Shown in pieces: positions 14,738 to 19,556 of a stretch of DNA of 19,556 nucleotides. Every line of letters begins with the position of its first letter. Position 1 is the first letter of the stretch. Location: NCBI GenBank assembly GCA_002501695.1, contig DANZ01000130.1, positions 1 through 19,556 of the forward strand, given 5' to 3'. The notes beneath the pieces were generated by a model. That model ran no database searches. It was not told where the DNA came from and saw only the letters and a program-made list of their open reading frames with translations. The position numbers and the translations under genes are program-made. Source of the DNA: Methanolobus sp. UBA474 (GTDB taxonomy: Archaea > Halobacteriota > Methanosarcinia > Methanosarcinales > Methanosarcinaceae).

Positions 14738-15364
14738 CTACTCCTGACGTATCTTCTTAATAAGCTGAGCTGTTTCTGCCAGTTTCTTCACTGTCCTGCG
14801 GAGACTCCTGAGCCCGTCAGGATCTTCAGACACTCCTTCTGCTCCTTTGTCCTTTGACCAGAAGGTTCCGCCAAGATTGGAACCGAAAGACCCTCCTCCA
14901 ACAGGTATCATCTCATTGATAATGTAAAAGTCATGTATGGACCGGATCGCAGGTTCCTGGCCTCCTATCCTGTCACCGCCCACGGCTGCTGCTGCTCCAA
15001 CCTTGTTCATGAATACCTTAGGGTCACGCGCAACCACAGCCCTGCATCTGTCAAGTATTGTCTTTGTCTGGGCGCTGAGAGTACCCTGGTAGACCGGAGT
15101 GCCGATTATCCAGGCATCAGCCCAGATCATTTTATCATACAGGTCCACAAGATCGTCCTTATGGATACATCCTTGCTTTGTACGCACGCAGTAGTCACAG
15201 TGTATGCAGAATTTCATTTCCTTCCCGCTGGCAGAGAAATACTCCGTCTCTGCACCGAACTTCTCCTGCGCATACCGCAGGGCTTCATTCACAATATGAT
15301 CTGTGGCTTTCTTTCTGGGGCTACCTGATATACCCAGCAACCGGATAGGTGAACCTTCGGACAT
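14738..15364 (-). CDS. isf: Iron-sulfur flavoprotein (Isf)
   Basis: This 208-residue protein has a flavodoxin-like FMN fold of the NADPH-dependent FMN reductase group: LLGISGSPRKKATDH at the N-terminus, and IIGTPVYQGTLSAQTKTILD as the second FMN loop. Between them is the compact motif C-x2-C-x2-C-x6-C (Cys53, Cys56, Cys59, Cys66), which in Methanosarcina Isf holds an unusual [4Fe-4S] cluster. Isf takes electrons from ferredoxin and can reduce O2 or H2O2. I use ATG 15364 with GGAG 6 bases upstream, and not the TTG at 15376, which overlaps that site. It lies 21 bases after the ferredoxin gene, its likely electron donor. Confidence 0.9.
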   Translation of the reverse strand: MSEGSPIRLLGISGSPRKKATDHIVNEALRYAQEKFGAETEYFSASGKEMKFCIHCDYCVRTKQGCIHKDDLVDLYDKMIWADAWIIGTPVYQGTLSAQTKTILDRCRAVVARDPKVFMNKVGAAAAVGGDRIGGQEPAIRSIHDFYIINEMIPVGGGSFGSNLGGTFWSKDKGAEGVSEDPDGLRSLRRTVKKLAETAQLIKKIRQE

Positions 15365-15385
15365 ATGGCACTCCAATCTAACTGT

Positions 15386-15577
15386 TCATTCAATGGTTAT
15401 CGATCCCATGGGGCAGGCATCCACGCATATCCCGCATTCCACGCAATCCTCAGGTCTTGCAATAACAGATCTCAGATCTCCCTTCCCGTCCTTCTGAAGC
15501 TCTATTACATCTGTCGGGCATGCCTGAGCGCATGCTCCTACTCCATCACACTTGCTTTTATTTACTTTTGCTGGCAC
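15386..15577 (-). CDS. Small 4Fe-4S-type ferredoxin with one cluster-I cysteine missing
   Basis: This 63-residue dicluster ferredoxin starts at GTG 15577, with a strong GGAGG 8 bases upstream. A longer open frame back to 15706 lies inside the cytochrome gene and is not used. The second motif is complete: CVECGICVDACP (Cys45, Cys48, Cys51, Cys55). The first is CDGVGACAQACP: Cys10, Val13, Cys16, Cys20, so the second cysteine of the normal C-x2-C-x2-C-x3-C-P is valine. One cluster may therefore be [3Fe-4S] or use another ligand. It follows the cytochrome stop by 16 bases and precedes isf by 21, so it is the natural electron carrier of the operon. Confidence 0.9.
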   Translation of the reverse strand: MPAKVNKSKCDGVGACAQACPTDVIELQKDGKGDLRSVIARPEDCVECGICVDACPMGSITIE

Positions 15578-15593
15578 TACTATATCCTCCTTT

Positions 15594-16985
15594 TCATTGT
15601 TTTTTATATAAGCCGGTAATCTTAAGGACTGCAAGGACCAACACTGCCAGAGGAACTGTGAACCCGGGCACTTCTGCCTGAGTTTCAACAGGTTTATCCG
15701 GGTCATAGATCATTTCTGACGCCTGCACCATGGTTATTACAGGCACCTCGTGGATCCCCTTTCCGAAAAGGTGATCGATGAGTTCCTGGGGTGCTGACAT
15801 ATAATTGAGAGTAGCATCCACAGTCACCGGATAGGCTGTATTCTCAGGCAGGCTGAACGTATGTTGCTCTGTCACAGTCTCCTTGGGAGCTATCCTGTTA
15901 TCGGCAATGACCCTGTCTGCAAGCCAGAAGCTAAGGGTTGCATTCCCCTCACTGTCGCCAAGTACAGTATTGTATATCACGGCAGGGTTTGCGCCTGATG
16001 AATTTCCCGTCTTTGTCGTGCGATATATCTTCTGGCCATTGCTGTCGGTAGCCTCTATTTCCAGCCATACCTGGCGTAGCTCGGAAACTCCTGTTGGCAA
16101 CATATGACCTGCTCCGGAGTTAGTAATAGCGGCCTCTATAGTGATATTCTCTCCCTTTACTGCGGTCACGGGTACATCCAGCCGGAGGGTCGCAGCTTTC
16201 TGCAGCCTTTCTATAGCAAGCTTCCTTTCTTCTTCGGCTCCGAGCATTCCAGTTACGAAGGCATTGCCCCCGACTGTGCTATGGAGTGAGATGTGGTCCC
16301 TCTTAGGGGAGCTGGAGGCAGATCTGCCGGGATTTGCCTTGAACTCGGTGATTCCCGGGCTCATGTGGCAGTCCTGGCATGTCACATCGTTCTCTGCATA
16401 ATAGCTTTCCTTCCATGTGCTGTAGGTATCGTCAATGACAACCCCGTTCACCGGGTGGGTGACCTGGTGGCAAATGCCGCAGAACTCTGATCGTGTGTGA
16501 AGTTCCAGATATTCAGAGGCATGGTAGGCGGACTTCGAGTCATTGAAAGGTCCCCATTTTGTGTCACCGGGAGTAACTATAAAAGGCGCATTACCTGTAC
16601 CGTTGCTGTCTGAGACCGTATGGCAGAAATCACACTGCACTCCCATATGGGCTATCTCGCTAAGTCGGGATCCGTCTACAGGAGGTATCTCGCCCGCAAT
16701 CACGCCTATAGGAGTGTGGCAGCGGGAACAGAACTCGTCGACCATCCCATCCGTGTCAGCGCTTGCAGCATGGACCTCTTTCTGGTAGAACGGGTCTGTA
16801 TATGCATTGGCATGCATCGTGCCATCCCACTGGAAGTGAACAATGGCGTGGCATTGCTGGCATTTGCAGGCTGGTGTGAAACCGGAAGATGAGTATTCTC
16901 CTGCAGCCGTAGGTGCTGCTGCATGGGTGCAGCCTGCAAGGAACACACTTACTGCAACGGCAATAAAAATAACGATGTATCTAAT
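15594..16985 (-). CDS. Exported pentaheme c-type cytochrome with lipobox and PGF-type C-terminal tail, apparent ATT start
   Basis: Five C-x-x-C-H heme sites are seen: CQQCH, CSRCH, CDFCH, CGICH and CQDCH, with first cysteines near residues 42, 86, 118, 169 and 203 of the 463-residue form given. The heme part resembles cytochrome c554-like proteins. A beta-rich half follows (NSGAGHMLPTGVSELRQVW region), and the end is Pro-Gly-Phe (440-442), a hydrophobic segment and two lysines, like PGF-CTERM tails. The only standard start (GTG 16946) would cut off most of the signal peptide. From ATT 16983-16985 the protein begins with an arginine, a hydrophobic stretch and the lipobox LAGC (Cys19). ATT lies six bases after GGGGGT. 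It is first in the redox operon and should sit outside the membrane. Confidence 0.88.
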   Translation of the reverse strand: MRYIVIFIAVAVSVFLAGCTHAAAPTAAGEYSSSGFTPACKCQQCHAIVHFQWDGTMHANAYTDPFYQKEVHAASADTDGMVDEFCSRCHTPIGVIAGEIPPVDGSRLSEIAHMGVQCDFCHTVSDSNGTGNAPFIVTPGDTKWGPFNDSKSAYHASEYLELHTRSEFCGICHQVTHPVNGVVIDDTYSTWKESYYAENDVTCQDCHMSPGITEFKANPGRSASSSPKRDHISLHSTVGGNAFVTGMLGAEEERKLAIERLQKAATLRLDVPVTAVKGENITIEAAITNSGAGHMLPTGVSELRQVWLEIEATDSNGQKIYRTTKTGNSSGANPAVIYNTVLGDSEGNATLSFWLADRVIADNRIAPKETVTEQHTFSLPENTAYPVTVDATLNYMSAPQELIDHLFGKGIHEVPVITMVQASEMIYDPDKPVETQAEVPGFTVPLAVLVLAVLKITGLYKKQ

Positions 16986-17055
16986 GATGAGACCCCCTTT
17001 TTCTACTATTGCAAGAGTACCCGATCCGATATCTGAACCGAATTAATGACTATGT

Positions 17056-17070
17056 GACAATAATTAAAAC
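17056..17070 (-). promoter_or_regulatory. Candidate TATA region for the cytochrome operon
   Basis: On the minus strand GTTTTAATTATTGTC lies about 75 bases before the ATT start of the cytochrome, suggesting a leader of about 50 bases. It overlaps the tail of the terminator-like hairpin of the upstream AhpD-like gene. It is assigned by position and AT content only. Confidence 0.3.
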
Positions 17071-17073
17071 TGA

Positions 17074-17095
17074 AGAGGATCATTAATGACCCTCT
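17074..17095 (-). terminator. Terminator-like hairpin after the AhpD-like gene
   Basis: The minus strand reads AGAGGGTCATTAATGATCCT then CT, which folds back on itself with one G-U pair and is followed by CAGTTTTAATTATT. It begins 8 bases past the stop of the AhpD-like gene and separates it from the cytochrome operon. Confidence 0.5.
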
Positions 17096-17103
17096 CAAAA
17101 TCG

Positions 17104-17463
17104 TTATCTTAGCATTTTAAGCGCATGCCTGCAGGCTGCAACAGCCGGTGCGCCTGAGGTTATGAAGATCACATCCATGACCTCCATGATCTCTTCCTTG
17201 GTTGCTCCGTTATTGAGCGCACTCTTCATCTGCGCAACCACGCAGGTTTCGCACTGCTTTGAAGCGACGACCGCAAGTGCCATCAGGATCTTTGTCTTCG
17301 CAGGAAGGGCGCCATCCTTGAGCAATTTGTTGTTGCACATGTTGTACTTATGCAGGAACTCCGGCTCAAGTTCATCAAGGGTTTCCAGTATATAAGGCGT
17401 GAATCCCAGTTTGTCGGACATATCCCCGAGCAGTCCTTCATGCCTTGTTTTTTCCCCGCTCAT
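17104..17463 (-). CDS. Carboxymuconolactone decarboxylase / AhpD-like protein
   Basis: This 119-residue helical protein is of the CMD/AhpD family (PF02627). The core is AKTKILMALAVVASKQ followed by CETC (Cys71, Cys74), then NNGATKEEIMEVMDVIF. The C-x-x-C pair is the thiol redox site of AhpD peroxidases, but the histidine four residues after the second cysteine in AhpD is Gln78 here, so peroxidase activity is uncertain. ATG 17463 has GAGAGG a few bases upstream. An in-frame ATG at 17517 would add 18 hydrophilic residues with two cysteines and also has an AGGAG, at longer spacing. It follows two DUF2180 genes on the same strand. Confidence 0.88.
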   Translation of the reverse strand: MSGEKTRHEGLLGDMSDKLGFTPYILETLDELEPEFLHKYNMCNNKLLKDGALPAKTKILMALAVVASKQCETCVVAQMKSALNNGATKEEIMEVMDVIFITSGAPAVAACRHALKMLR

Positions 17464-17549
17464 AATCCTCTCTTTATTTCCGCTTTCACTTTCGCATCCC
17501 TTTCTATTTCCACACATATCCTTACATCTCCTTTAATTAAAATGAACGT

Positions 17550-17765
17550 TCAGTCGAAGGCATCCTCTATCGTATGCTCCAGGCAGTAGTTGCACATGAG
17601 CCGAGGCAGTCCTTTTGGAAGCCTTTGAACATGAGGTGGCTTTCCGACAGATACCGGCAATTCCAGTTCCTTTGCGTGATCCTTACAGAGGCCTTTACCG
17701 CATACTATGCAGACACAAGCAGCTTCAGTATCTTTTCCCGTATCCATGCAATCATAGCATTTCAT
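17550..17765 (-). CDS. DUF2180 family small zinc-binding protein (copy 2)
   Basis: This 71-residue protein is rich in cysteine and histidine: Cys3, Cys6, Cys17, Cys19, Cys22, Cys27, His30, Cys58, Cys61, His64. The C-x2-C, C-x2-C-x4-C-x2-H order resembles B-box-type zinc fingers and matches the small archaeal DUF2180 proteins. The upstream gene product shares MKCY-x-C and the same first six metal ligands (3, 6, 19, 22, 27, 30), so the two are tandem paralogs. I use the second of two adjacent ATGs (17765), 8 bases after GGTG; the first is at 17768. The gap to the upstream gene is 7 bases. The function is unknown; protein or nucleic-acid contact is only a guess. Confidence 0.82.
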   Translation of the reverse strand: MKCYDCMDTGKDTEAACVCIVCGKGLCKDHAKELELPVSVGKPPHVQRLPKGLPRLMCNYCLEHTIEDAFD

Positions 17766-17772
17766 CATGATA

Positions 17773-18015
17773 TCACCTATAGTTCTCCTTCAGGGCTTCA
17801 TGGCAGGGTCTGCATAGTATCTTCTGAGTGTGCTGGATATCCTCATACTTACACTCAACTCCCATGCCGCATTTCAGCTTGATGCTGTATTCTCCCTCCC
17901 ATACCGGAGTTTCTTCCCTTACCAGGTGTTGTTTACATACTCCCCTTCCGCAGATGATGCAGATAGCCAGAGTATCACTATCTTTTCCACTTTTTAAACA
18001 CTCATAACATTTCAT
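17773..18015 (-). CDS. DUF2180 family small zinc-binding protein (copy 1)
   Basis: This 80-residue paralog of the next gene has metal-type residues Cys3, Cys6, Cys19, Cys22, Cys27, His30, Cys49, Cys55, His62, Cys68, Cys71 and His72. The segment ICIICGRGVCKQH carries the central zinc knuckle, and the C-terminal LCRPCHEAL a second C-x2-C-H. It has no signal peptide or membrane segment. It is the first gene of the DUF2180-DUF2180-AhpD-like run, and an AT-rich minus-strand box (around 18132-18152, ATAAATAAACGGGATAAATA) may be its promoter. DUF2180 occurs mainly in methanogens and relatives; no role is established as far as I know. Confidence 0.82.
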   Translation of the reverse strand: MKCYECLKSGKDSDTLAICIICGRGVCKQHLVREETPVWEGEYSIKLKCGMGVECKYEDIQHTQKILCRPCHEALKENYR

Positions 18016-18362
18016 GCTGACCGCTTCCCTTTGATACCATCATACTTCCATTTTCAAGAACAGATACATTCACAAGGTCCGAATGCAATTGATATGGCTC
18101 TTATGAGACGACTTCCCTAACTTCCACCTCTCTATTTATCCCGTTTATTTATCTACGGTAACAAATCATCTGAAACTTCTGTAATATATCTGTATCGGTG
18201 ACGTTCTTTGTAATCCTGTATTGGCTGTTGCATCTCGATTTTTATATATTGCGCTCTATACATCCATGCCTGGCACTTTTACAAAATCACGCTGCTGTTG
18301 CCCTTCCATTCACCAATATTCACTGTGGAGTCCTTCTTTGATGGCGGATCAAACCAACAAAG
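18016..18362. other. Divergent intergenic region between DUF2180 genes and mer
   Basis: I see no gene here. An open frame at 18221-18418 runs into the mer start and has no family features. The region holds AT-rich boxes in both directions (18132-18152 for the minus strand; TTTTTATATATT at about 18239-18250 for the plus strand). An imperfect direct repeat is also present: TGTAATATATCTGTATCGG at 18180-18198 and TGTAATCCTGTATTGG at 18209-18224. A long leader for mer or an unrecognised small RNA is possible. Confidence 0.45.
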
Positions 18363-18373
18363 TTTTAAATATG
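18363..18373 (+). promoter_or_regulatory. TATA-like box for mer
   Basis: TTTTAAATATG lies about 45 bases before the mer ATG, so transcription would start near 18390-18395 and leave a short leader with the strong AGGAGG ribosome site (18403-18408). The second AT box near 18239 could be an additional distal promoter. Confidence 0.5.
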
Positions 18374-18414
18374 TATAGCCACCTGAATAACAACACTTTT
18401 ACAGGAGGATTCAA

Positions 18415-19401
18415 ATGACATTTGGAATTGAATTTGTACCAAGCGATCCGGTTCTCAAGATCGCTCATTATGCAAAGCTTGCTGAGACGCAGGGATTTGA
18501 CAACGTATGGATCACCGACCACTACAACAACCGTGATGTATACTCCACTTTAGCTGTTCTTGCGATGAACACCAACAGCATCAAGCTGGGTACCGGTGTC
18601 ACAAACCCGTACACAAGGAATGTCGCTGTGACCGCATCAAGCATAGCTTCCATCAACGAGATCTCCGGAGGTCGTGCAATCCTTGGTATTGGTCCAGGGG
18701 ACAAGGCGACCTTTGATGCAATGGGTATCTCATGGGACAAACCATTGTCAATGACAAAGGAAAGCATTTCCGCACTCCGCGCTTTCTTCACAGGGAAGAA
18801 GGTCAACCAGGCCGGCGAAATGGTCCGGATCAGCGGTGCAAAGATGGCATTCAAGGCAGGTAACGTACCTATCTATATGGGTGCACAGGGCCCGAAAATG
18901 CTCGAGCTTGCCGGAGAAGTGGCTGATGGTGTATTGATCAATGCATCCCACCCAAAGGACTTTGAAGTAGCCGTACAGCAGATCGCATCAGGTGCAAAGA
19001 AAGCAGGACGCGACCCCAAGGCAGTCGATGTTGCAGCATATGCATGTTTCTCGATCGATGATAAACCTGAAAAGGCAGTCAACGCAGCAAAGGTCGTTGT
19101 TGCATTCATCGTCGCAGGATCACCTGACATGGTGCTTGAACGCCACGGTATCGATGTAGCAGCAAAGGCTGACATCGGCGGAGCGATCGCAAAGGGCGAC
19201 TTTGGCGCACTTATGGGCGGAATGGTAACAACTGAGATGATCGACGCATTCTCTATCTGCGGAACCCCTGCTGACTGTAAGGCAAGGATCAATGACCTGC
19301 TTGACATCGGTGTGACTCAGATAGTTGCCGGTTCCCCTATCGGACCTGACAAAGAGAAGGCTATCAAGCTCATCGGTAAAGAAATAATCGGACAAAAATA
19401 A
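18415..19401 (+). CDS. mer: 5,10-Methylenetetrahydromethanopterin reductase (F420-dependent)
   Basis: This 328-residue protein is of the bacterial-luciferase-like F420 fold. It catalyses the reversible reduction of methylene-H4MPT to methyl-H4MPT with F420H2 in the cytoplasm, a core methanogenesis step. It begins TFGIEFVPSDPV and has GFDNVWITDHYNNRDVYS, the F420-binding region KLGTGVTNPYTRN, and GRAILGIGPGDKATFDAMGI, all as in known Mer. AGGAGG lies 6 bases before the ATG. The codon choice is strongly biased (many GCA, GGT and ATC codons) compared with the neighbours, as expected of a highly expressed gene. The fpoF-like gene follows by 18 bases, the same gene pair as in Methanosarcina. Confidence 0.97.
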   Translation: MTFGIEFVPSDPVLKIAHYAKLAETQGFDNVWITDHYNNRDVYSTLAVLAMNTNSIKLGTGVTNPYTRNVAVTASSIASINEISGGRAILGIGPGDKATFDAMGISWDKPLSMTKESISALRAFFTGKKVNQAGEMVRISGAKMAFKAGNVPIYMGAQGPKMLELAGEVADGVLINASHPKDFEVAVQQIASGAKKAGRDPKAVDVAAYACFSIDDKPEKAVNAAKVVVAFIVAGSPDMVLERHGIDVAAKADIGGAIAKGDFGALMGGMVTTEMIDAFSICGTPADCKARINDLLDIGVTQIVAGSPIGPDKEKAIKLIGKEIIGQK

Positions 19402-19419
19402 ACACGTCGGAGGCAATTA

Positions 19420-19556
19420 ATGGCCCATCCCAAGATATTAGAGGTCATTGAACACGACGTCTGCACAGCTTGCGGGGCATGCGCATCGGTCTGCCCCGCC
19501 GGTGCTATCGTCGTGGGAAAAAGGGCTGAGATCCGTGACCCTGATAATTTAGAACT
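19420..19556 (+). CDS. fpoF: F420H2 dehydrogenase subunit FpoF, N-terminal part (3' end outside window)
   Basis: Forty-five codons are visible before the window ends. They encode a ferredoxin-like motif CTACGACASVCPAGAI (C-x2-C-x2-C-x3-C-P), typical of the start of FpoF and of the related FrhB/FqoF proteins, which oxidise F420H2 with FAD and iron-sulfur clusters. GGAGG (19409-19413) lies 6 bases before the ATG. The position right after mer is the arrangement known in Methanosarcina, where FpoF feeds electrons to the membrane Fpo complex or to ferredoxin. The alternative is another FrhB-family protein such as a free F420:ferredoxin reductase, which the missing C-terminus prevents me from excluding. 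Confidence 0.88.
   Translation, partial: MAHPKILEVIEHDVCTACGACASVCPAGAIVVGKRAEIRDPDNLE

Noticed and set aside
15578..15706. N-terminal extension of the ferredoxin frame to 15706
   Set aside because: It lies inside the cytochrome gene, has no family similarity, and GTG 15577 has a strong GGAGG at proper spacing.
16944..16946. GTG as start of the cytochrome
   Set aside because: It would leave almost no hydrophobic signal segment before the lipobox and has no ribosome site.
18221..18418. 65-codon plus-strand frame before mer
   Set aside because: It contains the mer promoter and ribosome site and overlaps the mer start; no family features are seen.
1..19556. tRNA, rRNA, CRISPR, transposase or integrase
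   Set aside because: I looked for clover-leaf sequences, regular repeats and mobile-element proteins and found none I could support.

Overview
The window reads as chromosomal DNA of a methanogenic archaeon of the Methanosarcinales. The main reasons are mer (F420-dependent methylene-H4MPT reductase) followed by the start of an fpoF-type F420H2 dehydrogenase subunit, an F420H2 oxidase (FprA) gene, archaeoflavoprotein (AfpA) and iron-sulfur flavoprotein (Isf) genes, a c-type multiheme cytochrome, DUF2180 proteins, archaeal TATA-like boxes and GGAGG/GGTGAT ribosome sites. I see no tRNA, rRNA, CRISPR array, insertion sequence or phage gene. The genus is not determined.

Layout. 1-989 (+): end of a PiT phosphate permease overlapping its DUF47 partner. 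1003-3211 (-): a CrtI-like FAD oxidoreductase and purC. 3374-4162: nikR (+) and an ArsR-type regulator (-), tail to tail. 4227-4403 (-): a previously hidden remnant of a hemerythrin gene. 4404-4708: non-coding DNA with paired repeats. 4709-8904 (-): PAS protein, PfkB sugar kinase and P-type cation ATPase, closely spaced or overlapping. 9086-11155 (-): an oxygen-defence group (rubrerythrin-like protein, FprA, ferredoxin:thioredoxin-reductase-like protein). 11463-13412 (+): ino1 and a DUF429 protein. 13441-16985 (-): five-gene redox operon, in transcription order pentaheme cytochrome, ferredoxin, Isf, FNR-like flavoprotein, AfpA. 17104-18015 (-): two tandem DUF2180 proteins and an AhpD-like protein. 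18415-end (+): mer and the start of fpoF.

The most interesting block is the redox operon. It joins cytoplasmic ferredoxin and flavin carriers to an exported five-heme cytochrome that appears to carry both an N-terminal lipobox and a C-terminal PGF-type membrane tail. That is what one would expect of a route from reduced ferredoxin or a reduced nicotinamide/F420 pool to the cell surface. This is inference from gene content and order.

A second unusual point is that two genes, the cytochrome and the PfkB kinase, have no ATG, GTG or TTG where their N-termini should begin. Each has an ATT six bases after a G-rich ribosome site (GGGGGT and GGGGT), the same spacing that purC in this window uses before its ATG. 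Either AUU starts are used here or both genes carry start-region lesions. Other points are a P-type ATPase with changed ion-binding residues in M4 and M6, a ferredoxin lacking one cluster-I cysteine, and a paired-repeat element next to the dead hemerythrin gene.
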